Assembly (NCBI RefSeq): GCF_003730275.1 | Contig: NZ_QTTA01000016.1 | Location: 62,001-126,000, forward strand | Reading direction: 5' to 3' | DNA length: 64,000 nucleotides | Origin: Brevundimonas halotolerans | GTDB lineage: Bacteria; Pseudomonadota; Alphaproteobacteria; Caulobacterales; Caulobacteraceae | Shown: piece by piece, positions 36,351 to 43,805 of the stretch | Layout: every line of letters starts with the position of its first letter | Position numbering within the stretch: the stretch's first letter is position 1 | Made by a program: the position numbers and the translations under genes | Notes under the pieces: model-generated | What the model saw: only the letters and a program-made list of their open reading frames with translations | Databases searched by the model: none | Told to the model about the DNA's origin: nothing

Positions 36351-37766
36351 GTGTCTGAAGCCATCCGACACAAGATGAAGGTCTCCCGCGAGGGGGTGGT
36401 GCTCATCAAGAGCTTCGAGGGCTTTCGCGCCTCGGCCACCCGCGATGCCGATGGCGCATGGGTCATCGGCTATGGCCACCGGCTGACCGCGCGCGAGGGC
36501 CTGTCGGTCGGCGAGGCCGATGCCGAACTGCTGCTGCAGTACGACCTGCTGCCCATCGTCAGAGCGCTGAACGCCGCCATGGACGAGGGCCGCATCCCCT
36601 CGCTCAACGCCCACCAGTTCGACGCCCTGGCCAGCTTCGCCCTGTCGGTCGGCATCGACACCTTCCTGACGTCGGACGTTCTCGAAACCCTCGGACGCGG
36701 CGCCACGGGCGAAGCGGCCGACGCCTTCGTCCACTGGCCCCAGCCGACCTCGCCCGAGGACAGCCTGCGCCGCCGGGCCGCCGAACGCGCCCTGTTCATG
36801 GCCGATCCGGGCCAGCCTGTCGCGCTCGCAGCCCTGTTGTCCGCCCCCCTGCCCCCTCCGGTCGCCGCGCCCCGGGCCGAGGAACCCGCCACCGACGCGC
36901 GCGCCGAGGCCGTCGCGGCCCTGCTGGGCGAAACCGGCAACGACGCTCCTGCGGCCGAAGAGACCGTCAACATTCCCAATTTCGGACCGGTCGCGCTGGA
37001 GTCCGACGCCCCCGACGAGCCCATGGTCGGCACCCCCGGCGATACCGACCGGAGCAACGACCCCGAGCCGTCGAACGCCCCGCTCAGTCTCTCGCTGTCG
37101 GGCCCGTCGCAGTCGCGTCAGATGGACCCCGCCGTCCAGCGCTATTCGCCCTATGCGGTTCAGGTGATCGGCCCCCTTCCGGCGCTCGCCCTCGCCGACC
37201 ATGCCGAGGCCCGCGTCGTCGCGGCCGAACCTGAGTTCCCTCCGCAGCCGGATCATGAGCCGGAGGTCCAGCCCGAACCTGCCTTTGAGGCGATGCCCGA
37301 GCCGGAGCCTCAACCCGAGCCCGCTCCCGAACCGGCGCCCGCGCTCGAACTGACCCCGCTGACCGAGGCCGAAGAGCCTGCGCCGCTCCGCCCCCTGTGG
37401 ACCGACGCCGACCGCAACACCGACCTCCAGCTGGACCAGTCGCCGCTGTTCATCGACGACGGGTCGCAGGCCGGCGTGCTGGTCCATGAGACGCCTGACG
37501 AACCCGCCCGCCGCTTTGACTGGCGCGAGACCGGGGCCTTCCTGATCATGGGCGGCGTGGGCCTGGCCGCCTGCACGGCCTCGGCCGCGGCCTTCCGCCT
37601 GTCGGTCGATCAGCCCTCGCCGATGGGCGAGACCACCCTGATCGCCGGGGTGCTGGCCTTCATCGGCGCGGCCTGTGTCGGGGTCTCGGCCTGGAACCTC
37701 TACACGCGGTTCGGACCCGGGCGCGGGACCACGACCGCCGATCCGACCGAGAACGAAGCGGCCTGA
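36351..37766 (+). CDS. GH24 lysozyme-like protein with C-terminal membrane hairpin
   Basis: The 471-aa protein has a phage-type lysozyme domain at about residues 10-150: 'LIKSFEGFRASATRDADGAWVIGYGHRLT' (catalytic Glu in KSFEGF) and 'LNAHQFDALASFALSVG'. A long acidic Pro/Glu-rich linker (about 160-390) follows, then two hydrophobic helices near the C-terminus ('FLIMGGVGLAACTASAAAF' and 'TTLIAGVLAFIGAACVGVSAW'). No N-terminal signal peptide is visible, so how the catalytic domain reaches peptidoglycan is unclear. No holin, spanin or other phage gene is near, so it is likely a domesticated cell-wall enzyme. It starts at GTG 36351; ATG 36375 is an alternative. Confidence 0.88.
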   Translation: MSEAIRHKMKVSREGVVLIKSFEGFRASATRDADGAWVIGYGHRLTAREGLSVGEADAELLLQYDLLPIVRALNAAMDEGRIPSLNAHQFDALASFALSVGIDTFLTSDVLETLGRGATGEAADAFVHWPQPTSPEDSLRRRAAERALFMADPGQPVALAALLSAPLPPPVAAPRAEEPATDARAEAVAALLGETGNDAPAAEETVNIPNFGPVALESDAPDEPMVGTPGDTDRSNDPEPSNAPLSLSLSGPSQSRQMDPAVQRYSPYAVQVIGPLPALALADHAEARVVAAEPEFPPQPDHEPEVQPEPAFEAMPEPEPQPEPAPEPAPALELTPLTEAEEPAPLRPLWTDADRNTDLQLDQSPLFIDDGSQAGVLVHETPDEPARRFDWRETGAFLIMGGVGLAACTASAAAFRLSVDQPSPMGETTLIAGVLAFIGAACVGVSAWNLYTRFGPGRGTTTADPTENEAA

Positions 37767-37823
37767 CGTCGCACCGGCCGGAGGGTCTTCGCGGACCGCA
37801 GGATCGGTGCTAACCCGCTCGGC

Positions 37824-38987
37824 ATGAGCATTCCCAACGCCCCCCAATCCATGGAATTCGGCCTCGGCGAGACCGCTGACGCCATCCGCGACACCACCGC
37901 CCGCTGGGCCACCGATCGTCTGGCCCCGCTGGCCGCCGAGATCGACGAAAAGAACGAGTTCCGCCGCGAGCTGTGGCCCGAGATGGGCGAGCTGGGCCTG
38001 CACGGCATCACGGTGGAAGAAGAATGGGGCGGCCTCGGCCTCGGCTATCTCGAACACGTGGTCGCCATGGAAGAGATCTCGCGCGCCTCCGCCTCCATCG
38101 GCCTCAGCTACGGCGCCCACTCCAACCTGTGCGTCAACCAGATCCGCCGCTGGGGCACGGATGAGCAGAAGGCGAAATATCTGCCCAAGCTGATCTCGGG
38201 CGAGCACGTCGGCTCGCTGGCCATGTCCGAGGCGGGGTCCGGCTCCGACGTCATGTCGATGAAGACCCGCGCCGAGAAGAAGAGCGACCGCTACGTCCTC
38301 AACGGCACCAAATTCTGGATCACCAACGCCCCGTCGGCCGACACCCTGGTCGTCTATGCCCGCACCGGCGACGGCAACGGCGGCGTTACGGCCTTCCTGA
38401 TCGAGCGCGGCATGAAGGGCTTCAGCGTCTCGAAGAAGCTCGACAAGATGGGCATGCGCGGCTCCGACACCGCCGAACTGGTGTTCGAGGACTGCGAAGT
38501 CCCCGCTGAAAACATCATGGGTGGCGAAGGGCGCGGCGCGGCCGTCCTGATGAGCGGCCTCGACTATGAACGCGCCGTCCTGGCCGCAGGCCCGCTGGGC
38601 ATCATGCAGGCCGCCCTGGATGTGGTCCTGCCCTATGTCCGCGACCGCAAACAGTTCGGCAAGCCGATCGGCAGCTTCCAGCTGATGCAGGCCAAGATCG
38701 CCGACATGTACGTCGCCCTGAATAGCGCCCGCACCTATGTCTATGCCGTCGCCAAGGCCTGCGACGCCGGCAAGACGACCCGCTACGACGCCGCCGGCGC
38801 CATCCTGCTGGCCAGCGAAAACGCCGTGAAGGTCAGCCTCGAGGCCGTCCAGGCCCTCGGCGGCGCCGGCTATACGAAAGAATGGCCCGTCGAACGCCTC
38901 GTCCGCGACGCCAAACTCTACGACATCGGCGCCGGCACGAACGAGATCAGGCGGTTCCTGATCGGCCGGGAGCTGCTGGGTTCGTAA
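37824..38987 (+). CDS. ivd: Isovaleryl-CoA dehydrogenase
   Basis: The enzyme oxidises isovaleryl-CoA to 3-methylcrotonyl-CoA in leucine breakdown, using FAD and passing electrons to ETF. The 387-aa acyl-CoA dehydrogenase has '[22 protein letters not shown]', '[19 protein letters not shown]' and '[22 protein letters not shown]'. The isovaleryl-specific catalytic Glu lies in '[17 protein letters not shown]', in contrast to the C-terminal Glu of other family members. Its product is the substrate of the carboxylase at 9.3-13.9 kb, but the two loci are apart here. A 66-aa ORF starts within its stop codon. Confidence 0.94.
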   Translation: MSIPNAPQSMEFGLGETADAIRDTTARWATDRLAPLAAEIDEKNEFRRELWPEMGELGLHGITVEEEWGGLGLGYLEHVVAMEEISRASASIGLSYGAHSNLCVNQIRRWGTDEQKAKYLPKLISGEHVGSLAMSEAGSGSDVMSMKTRAEKKSDRYVLNGTKFWITNAPSADTLVVYARTGDGNGGVTAFLIERGMKGFSVSKKLDKMGMRGSDTAELVFEDCEVPAENIMGGEGRGAAVLMSGLDYERAVLAAGPLGIMQAALDVVLPYVRDRKQFGKPIGSFQLMQAKIADMYVALNSARTYVYAVAKACDAGKTTRYDAAGAILLASENAVKVSLEAVQALGGAGYTKEWPVERLVRDAKLYDIGAGTNEIRRFLIGRELLGS

Positions 38988-39187
38988 TGGCTATCGTTAT
39001 GCTGATCCTGGCTCTCGGATTAGGCATAGCGGCATTCCGAACGCGTGACCGAGGCCTGCGCTTATTCTGGGGTGCAGCTTCAGCTTTTAACTTGATAGCC
39101 GCCGTCGTGATGATCGACGGCGGTGATGAGTACGCGTTCCACCTCCGTCCCGACGACGGGAACTATGAGCGAAGCTTCAGGCGTTAG
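38987..39187 (+). CDS. Small putative membrane protein downstream of ivd
   Basis: The 66-aa ORF starts in a TAATG overlap with the ivd stop. It has two hydrophobic stretches ('[17 protein letters not shown]' and 'FWGAASAFNLIAAVVMI') separated by 'RTRDRGLR', and a charged C-terminus. The arrangement suggests a two-helix inner-membrane protein translated by reinitiation. Codon use is clearly less GC3-biased than ivd, so it may be a recent or acquired gene. No family is recognised. Confidence 0.5.
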   Translation: MAIVMLILALGLGIAAFRTRDRGLRLFWGAASAFNLIAAVVMIDGGDEYAFHLRPDDGNYERSFRR

Positions 39188-39235
39188 GAACAAGTGCGGT
39201 CGGATGGGCTTTTCCCCTTTGAAAGGAGGCCCCCC

Positions 39236-39421
39236 ATGCCCGCCAAATCCCAGGCCCAACAGAAAGCCGCCGGTGCCGCCCTGTCGGCCAGGCGCGGCGA
39301 CACACCCAAATCCGAGCTGAAGGGCGCGTCGAAGTCCATGGCCGAGTCCATGTCCGAAAAGGAGCTGGAAGAGATGGCCAGCACCCAACGCAAGGGTAAA
39401 CCCGAGCACGCGGGCGACTGA
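39236..39421 (+). CDS. DUF3008 family small protein
   Basis: The 61-aa protein 'MPAKSQAQQKAAGAALSARR' continues 'GDTPKSELKGASKSMAESMS' and ends in Lys/Glu/His-rich sequence, the pattern of DUF3008, small stress-associated-looking proteins of unknown function. A strong AGGAGG ribosome site precedes the ATG at 39236, supporting that start over 39194. Confidence 0.82.
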   Translation: MPAKSQAQQKAAGAALSARRGDTPKSELKGASKSMAESMSEKELEEMASTQRKGKPEHAGD

Positions 39422-40122
39422 GGTCGCGCCGCATCTCCCCTCTCCCGGCGGGAGAGGGGTTGGGGGTGAGGGGCTAACCGTGTCCCTCGGCGTGAGCCGT
39501 CGCACCGGTCCTGCCACGGCGTTCGCCGACGGACACCGACGACCCTCATCCGGCGCTCGCGCGCCACCTTCTCCCATCGGGAGAAGGGACAATGACGATG
39601 GGTCGAAGGCAGCAAATATGATACCCGCCTCGATATTCCCCAACCCTTTCAACACCCCCACCGTTTCCCGCACCGTTCTTCCCGACCAGGTCCGGCCGCG
39701 TGCAAACATCCCCCCGTCCCGTCGCACGGAGGGCTCGTAAGGCCTGCGACCTTGTGAGCGGCGGGAGCGGATGGAGCGGGGTTGAAGGCGACGCTGTCCG
39801 GCTCTCTAGTCTCAGGGAGGCTTTGGGGGTCGGGCATAAGGCCCGCCTTCAACACTGGATCAGGGGGGATACCTGATCGTTCCGGGACCGGGCGCAGGCC
39901 CGGCCCGCCCGCCGGGGGCGCTGCGGTAAGGCGATAACACCGCCACCCGACGCAAGCTTCCGGAAAACCGTCCGCGCGGAGCGTCTGTCTTCGTCGAAAC
40001 GGTATTTCTTGTTCTCATCCGGGCGAAGGCCCGGCGCTCCGCCTGCCCTCCAACCCGCCACACCCACGGACGGGGGCGTCAGCGTGCGCGGCACCAATCG
40101 AACCCAGGACAGGACACGCCAT
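39422..40122. other. Repeat-rich non-coding region
   Basis: About 700 bp with no convincing gene. It holds inverted-repeat elements of intergenic-repeat type: CTCCCCTCTCCCGGCGGGAG with a G-rich tail at 39435-39474, and a CTTCTCCCATCGGGAGAAG palindrome at 39569-39588 in a longer 'CCCTCATCCGGCGCTCGCGC' context. GGGCGCAGGCCCGGCCCGCC-type GC hairpins lie at 39885-39915, and a related 'CATCCGGGCGAAGGCCCGGC' unit at about 40016-40035. Open frames here lack ribosome sites and family features. Confidence 0.6.
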
Positions 40123-40158
40123 TTCAGACCATTCAGACGGTTCAGACTATTCAGACGG
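40123..40158. repeat. Four tandem 9-bp repeats (TTCAGACNN)
   Basis: Four consecutive 9-mers TTCAGACCA, TTCAGACGG, TTCAGACTA and TTCAGACGG. Two of them lie in the 3' end of the minus-strand ORF at 40147 and are in frame with it; the TAG stop is itself a variant of the repeat unit. Confidence 0.9.
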
Positions 40159-40485
40159 TGTTTTCGGTCGCTTCCAGGGCGGTAGTTCGCCGTTGGCCTT
40201 CCTCGTGATTTCCTTGAGCTTGCGGCCCTGCAGCGTCGACAGGGCCTTGCCGGGGGCGCCCTTTTCCGGGTCGGCGAAGGCGCGGCCGTGTTCGGTGATC
40301 CGCTCGGACAGGGAATCGAGGAATTCGCTTTCCCATTCCGACAGGTCAACGCCCTCGGCCTCGGCGGTTTTGCGGGCCTTTTTCAGGGCGCGGAGGGCGG
40401 CGCGTTGCGCGGCCTTGCGCTCGGCCGTGCGCAGCTGCTCCAGCGTCGGCCGTTCCGGGCGGTCAGGCTTTGACCGCCGGATCAG
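40147..40485 (-). CDS. Conserved-looking basic protein downstream of gapR, non-standard start
   Basis: A clear coding frame with strong GC3 bias reads 'IRRSKPDRPERPTLEQLRTA', a basic helix 'ERKAAQRAALRALKKARKTA', then 'GVDLSEWESEFLDSLSERIT', 'GRAFADPEKGAPGKALSTLQ', 'GRKLKEITRKANGELPPWKR', ending SE-TAG. The frame has no ATG, GTG or TTG anywhere, and upstream it stays open into gapR only to a stop without offering a start. Translation could begin at CTG 40485 (about 112 aa) or CTG 40491, overlapping the gapR TGA, by coupling to gapR. It could alternatively be reached by frameshift from gapR, or be decayed. Function unknown. Confidence 0.6.
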   Translation of the reverse strand: MIRRSKPDRPERPTLEQLRTAERKAAQRAALRALKKARKTAEAEGVDLSEWESEFLDSLSERITEHGRAFADPEKGAPGKALSTLQGRKLKEITRKANGELPPWKRPKTPSE

Positions 40486-40487
40486 GT

Positions 40488-40763
40488 TCAGATCTCGCCG
40501 AGGGCGGACAGATAGAGGTCGAGGATGGCCTCTTCCTCCTGGCGCTTGGCCTTGTCCTGTTTGCGGATGCGCAGCACCTTGCGCAGCACCTTCACGTCAT
40601 AGCCCTCGCCCTTGGCTTCGGCGAAGACCTCCTTCATGTCACCCATGACGGCCTGCTTGTCCTCTTCCAGCCGCTCCAGCCGCTCGATCAGGGTGCGCAG
40701 GCGCCCCTGGGCGGTCGAGGTCAGCACATCGGGGCTGGATTCAAAGGCGGCGTCATCGGCCAT
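40488..40763 (-). CDS. gapR: Nucleoid-associated protein GapR (DUF2312)
   Basis: In Caulobacter, GapR binds overtwisted AT-rich DNA ahead of replication forks and highly expressed genes and helps topoisomerases. The 91-aa protein has the family's 'STAQGRLRTLIERLERLEEDKQAVMGDMKEVFAEAKGEGYDVKVLRKVLRIRKQDKAKRQEEEAILDLYLSALGEI', an antiparallel helical dimer that encircles DNA. It is transcribed downstream of rpmJ but after a terminator, so it probably has its own promoter in the 75-bp gap. A basic ORF follows directly. Confidence 0.94.
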   Translation of the reverse strand: MADDAAFESSPDVLTSTAQGRLRTLIERLERLEEDKQAVMGDMKEVFAEAKGEGYDVKVLRKVLRIRKQDKAKRQEEEAILDLYLSALGEI

Positions 40764-40838
40764 GGGGGTCTCCGAAGGCAGGGGCGGGTCAGGCGACAGG
40801 CTTAACGGCTGGGCCGGGATGGCTCAACGTCAGGCACG

Positions 40839-40866
40839 AAAAAGGCCGCGGACATCGCCCGCGACC
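40839..40866 (-). terminator. Rho-independent terminator of rpmJ
   Basis: On the minus strand GGTCGCGG-GCGATGT-CCGCGGCC forms an 8-bp stem (one G-U pair) followed by five T. It lies about 50 bp past the rpmJ stop. Confidence 0.8.
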
Positions 40867-40914
40867 TGTGGATGGATCAACCGGCCACAGACGTGGCCAG
40901 CCAAACCGCCGTGC

Positions 40915-41040
40915 CTAGCCTTGCTTGGCTTTGAAGCGCGGGTCGGTCTTGTTGATCACATAGACCACGCCCTTGCGGCGAACGATCTTGCAGTCGCGGT
41001 GGCGACCCTTGAGCGACTTGAGAGAGCTGCGGACCTTCAT
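40915..41040 (-). CDS. rpmJ: 50S ribosomal protein L36 (zinc-free type)
   Basis: The 41-aa protein '[20 protein letters not shown]' continues '[21 protein letters not shown]', the longer alphaproteobacterial L36. The CxxC...CxxxxH zinc ribbon of the classic form is absent; a single cysteine remains, so it is the zinc-independent (C-minus) type. It has its own strong promoter, a leader hairpin and a terminator, so it is monocistronic. Confidence 0.96.
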   Translation of the reverse strand: MKVRSSLKSLKGRHRDCKIVRRKGVVYVINKTDPRFKAKQG

Positions 41041-41071
41041 GGTCTTTCGTCCTGCGGGCTGATCAGAATAC

Positions 41072-41098
41072 AAAAAGCCGCAAGACCGGACTTGCGGC
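41072..41098 (-). promoter_or_regulatory. Terminator-like hairpin in rpmJ leader
   Basis: On the minus strand GCCGCAAG-TCCGGT-CTTGCGGC is a perfect 8-bp stem followed by TTTTTG. It ends 31 nt before the rpmJ ATG and begins only a few bases after the predicted transcription start, with no gene upstream on this strand. It could be an attenuator or a 5' stability hairpin. Confidence 0.7.
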
Positions 41099-41107
41099 GG
41101 AGCGGTG

Positions 41108-41136
41108 CCTATAAAGAGGGGCGGCGCGGACGTCAA
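41108..41136 (-). promoter_or_regulatory. Housekeeping promoter of rpmJ
   Basis: The minus strand carries TTGACG (41136-41131), a 17-bp spacer and TATAGG (41113-41108), close to consensus for the major sigma factor. Transcription should start near 41101. Confidence 0.78.
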
Positions 41137-41302
41137 CGCCCCCGTCCCGTCAATCTGCCGGGGCGGTTCACGCGCCTGTGTCCCCCATGCCGCAGTCCGC
41201 GCCCCGATACCGCCATCATGGCAACGCTTTGTTGGGGCGGCGCGCTTATGTTGCACACCCTATCCGAAGACCTCCCGCGACAGGACCCGAAACCTCGTGA
41301 TC

Positions 41303-42586
41303 ATGCGTATTTCTACCCGCCTCATCCTGATCGGTACCGTCGCGGCCTGCGCCCCCATGCTGCCCGAACCGCCGCTGCCGTTGCTGCCGCAGCCGGAGAC
41401 GTCCCAGCCGACGACCCCGACGACGCCGCCGCCGTCCACCACGCCCCCGACGACCGATGCTGCGCCGGACCAGGCCGGGTTCGACGGCTGGAAACAGGGC
41501 TTCCTCGACCGTCACGGCGGCGCCCGCCGGGCCGAGTACGAGCGTGAACTGGCCGGGCTGGGCCCCGATCCCACCGTCATCCGGCTGGACGGCAACCAAC
41601 CGGAATTCTCGCGCCCTGCCGGCGCCTATGTCCAGAATGCCGTGACTCCCGGCCGAATCGCCCAGGCGAAGCAGTTGTCGGACCGCGTGCCGTGGGCCGT
41701 CGTCCAGCGCTTTGGCGTGCCGACCGAAATCCTGCTGGCCATCTGGGCCCAGGAAAGCGCCTTTGGTCAGGTGCAGGGCGATTTCGACGTGATCCGCTCG
41801 CTGGCCACCCTCGCCTATGACGGTCGCCGCCGTGACTGGGCCGAGGGCCAGCTCAAGAATGCGCTCGACATCGTCATCGACGGTCGCCGCGCCCGCTCGG
41901 GCCTGAAAGGCAGCTGGGCCGGAGCCATGGGCCAGACCCAGTTCATGCCGGACAACTATCTGCGCCTCGGCATCGATCAGGACGGCGATGGTCGTGTCGA
42001 CATCTGGGGTTCGGACGCCGACGCCCTGGCCTCGGCCGCCAATCTGCTGGATCAGGCGGGATGGAAGCGCGGCCAGACCTGGGGCTATGAGGTCATCCTG
42101 CCCGACAATTTCGACTATGGCCTGGCCGAAGGGCCGCGCCATGACTGGGCCTTCTGGAGTGCGCGTGGCGTGCGTCTGGCCCAAGGCGGCATGCCGAACG
42201 ACGCGGAACAGGCCGAGGGTGCGACCATCCTGCTGCCGCAAGGTGCGCGCGGCCCGGCCTTCCTCGCCCTGCCGAACCACTATGTGATCCGCCGCTACAA
42301 CAACTCGGTTTCCTATGCGCTGGCGATCGGCCTGACCGCCGACGGCATCCAGGGCAAGCCGGGCCTGACCCGCACATGGCCAGACGACGCCCCCCTGTCG
42401 CGTGACCAGCGAATCGGCACCCAGCGGGCGCTGACCAGCATGGGCTATGACACCCAGGGCATCGACGGGATCATCGGCGCCAACACCCGCGCTGCCCTTC
42501 GGCAGTGGCAGATCGACACCGGGCGGCTGGCCGACGGCTATCTGACCGCCGAGCTGGCCGATGAACTGATCCGCATGGCGCGATGA
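41303..42586 (+). CDS. Lytic murein transglycosylase (MltB family) lipoprotein with peptidoglycan-binding domain
   Basis: The 427-aa protein has a lipoprotein signal ('RLILIGTVAAC'), a Pro/Thr linker and an SLT/MltB-type catalytic domain. The catalytic Glu lies in 'EILLAIWAQESAFG', with 'GSWAGAMGQTQFMPDNYLRLGIDQDGDGRVDIW' following. A C-terminal PG-binding domain reads 'RALTSMGYDTQGIDGIIGANTRAALRQWQ'. It cleaves peptidoglycan to 1,6-anhydro products at the outer membrane. The start at ATG 41303 puts the signal at the N-terminus; the longer frame from 41105 overlaps the rpmJ promoter. Confidence 0.93.
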   Translation: MRISTRLILIGTVAACAPMLPEPPLPLLPQPETSQPTTPTTPPPSTTPPTTDAAPDQAGFDGWKQGFLDRHGGARRAEYERELAGLGPDPTVIRLDGNQPEFSRPAGAYVQNAVTPGRIAQAKQLSDRVPWAVVQRFGVPTEILLAIWAQESAFGQVQGDFDVIRSLATLAYDGRRRDWAEGQLKNALDIVIDGRRARSGLKGSWAGAMGQTQFMPDNYLRLGIDQDGDGRVDIWGSDADALASAANLLDQAGWKRGQTWGYEVILPDNFDYGLAEGPRHDWAFWSARGVRLAQGGMPNDAEQAEGATILLPQGARGPAFLALPNHYVIRRYNNSVSYALAIGLTADGIQGKPGLTRTWPDDAPLSRDQRIGTQRALTSMGYDTQGIDGIIGANTRAALRQWQIDTGRLADGYLTAELADELIRMAR

Positions 42587-42636
42587 AACGGTTTTCGCTT
42601 CGCCTGATGGCGGCTTCCTGCTAACCGCCTGCGGTC

Positions 42637-43167
42637 ATGAATCTCCCGCGCATCTCTTATGCCGCCTACGGCTTCGCCCTGACGATCATCATCGTCGATC
42701 AGCTGACCAAGGCCTGGGTCCTGGCCCGGCTGGGCACGACCGATCTGGCCCTGATCCCCAACGGCTTCCGGCTGCTGGATATCTGGCCGCCGTATCTGCG
42801 CTTTACCTATCTGCTGAATGACGGCGTCAGTTTCGGCCTGTTCGGCGGCGGCACCATGCGGTGGATCCTGACGGTGTTCTCGCTGGTCGTGGCCGGAGCG
42901 CTCGCCTGGTGGGCCACCCGGGCCGACCGCCGCCTGCTGATCACCGCCATCGGTCTGGTCATGGGCGGAGCGCTGGGCAATGTCATCGACCGCATCCGCT
43001 TCGGCGGCGTGGTCGACTTCATCGACTTCTCGGGCACAGGCCTGTTCCCGTGGGTGTTCAACATCGCCGACAGCGCCATCACCATCGGCGTGATCCTGCT
43101 GATCGTCGACGCCTTCCTGTCGGAACGTGACGCCCGCGAGGTTGGCGTCGCCAACGAAAAGTCGTAA
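42637..43167 (+). CDS. lspA: Lipoprotein signal peptidase LspA
   Basis: LspA removes the signal peptide of prolipoproteins after diacylglyceryl transfer; several clients (M48, BamD, MltB-like, DUF3035) are in this window. The 176-aa protein has four membrane helices, 'IIIVDQLTKAWVLARLG', and the two catalytic aspartates in 'GGALGNVIDRIRFGGVVDFIDF' and 'FNIADSAITIGVILL'. The downstream lipoprotein gene is 59 bp away in the same orientation, a conserved pair. Confidence 0.97.
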   Translation: MNLPRISYAAYGFALTIIIVDQLTKAWVLARLGTTDLALIPNGFRLLDIWPPYLRFTYLLNDGVSFGLFGGGTMRWILTVFSLVVAGALAWWATRADRRLLITAIGLVMGGALGNVIDRIRFGGVVDFIDFSGTGLFPWVFNIADSAITIGVILLIVDAFLSERDAREVGVANEKS

Positions 43168-43226
43168 TCACAGGGTCTTCACTAAGATCCCAGGTGCCCG
43201 CCGCGCCACAGGAGCCGAGCCTATCC

Positions 43227-43799
43227 ATGCGTAACCGTAAAGTTGTCGCCCTCGCCATTGTCGCCGTTGCCGGTCTCAGCCTTCAGGCCTGCACGGGTTT
43301 TCGCCAGAGCGTGGGCCTGACCAAGGTCACCCCGGATGAGTTCCTGACCGTGTCGCGCGCGCCGCTGTCGGTGCCGCCCGAATATGGCCTGCGCCCGCCG
43401 GTCCCGGGCCAGCCCCGTCCGCAGGACGTCACGCCCGAACTGGTCGCCCGCCAGATCCTGGCCTCGGAGCGTCAGTCGGTGACCCGCTCTGCCGGTGAGC
43501 AGGCCCTGGCCACGCGCGTAGGTGCCGGAACCGGCGAAATCGACGGCACGATCCGCTACGTCATCGACGACCAGTTCGGCGACATCGCCCACAAGGAAGA
43601 AAACTGGGCCAACCGCGTCATGTTCTGGCGTCAGGACGACCCGGCCACCCAGACCGAAACCCGCATGTTGACCGCCGATGGCGTGGTGCCCATCGACCCT
43701 TCGACGGAATATGAGCGCCTGCAGGCCCTGACCGGTGGCCAGAATGCCATCGTCATCTCGCCGCGCCGTTCGCCGGGCTTCAAACTGCCGGGCCTGTAA
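43227..43799 (+). CDS. DUF3035 family lipoprotein
   Basis: The 190-aa protein starts at ATG 43227 (AGGAG site) and has a lipobox 'GLSLQAC', then 'PDEFLTVSRAPLSVPPEYGLRPPVPG', the DUF3035 signature. The rest is polar, with Gln/Thr-rich and 'WANRVMFWRQDDP' segments. These lipoproteins commonly follow lspA in alphaproteobacteria; function is unknown. It converges with ispH with only 6 bp between stops. Confidence 0.88.
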   Translation: MRNRKVVALAIVAVAGLSLQACTGFRQSVGLTKVTPDEFLTVSRAPLSVPPEYGLRPPVPGQPRPQDVTPELVARQILASERQSVTRSAGEQALATRVGAGTGEIDGTIRYVIDDQFGDIAHKEENWANRVMFWRQDDPATQTETRMLTADGVVPIDPSTEYERLQALTGGQNAIVISPRRSPGFKLPGL

Positions 43800-43805
43800 G
43801 CCCGG

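Noticed and set aside
36351-37766. Prophage remnant suggested by the phage-type lysozyme
   Set aside because: No integrase, structural genes, holin or attachment repeats are nearby, and base composition matches the surroundings.
36342-38207. 621-aa open frame antisense to the GH24 and ivd genes
   Set aside because: It is Gly/Arg/Leu-rich shadow sequence crossing a gene boundary, without a ribosome site or motif.
39480-39740. 86-aa open frame in the repeat region
   Set aside because: It crosses palindromic repeats, has no ribosome site and no recognisable protein pattern.
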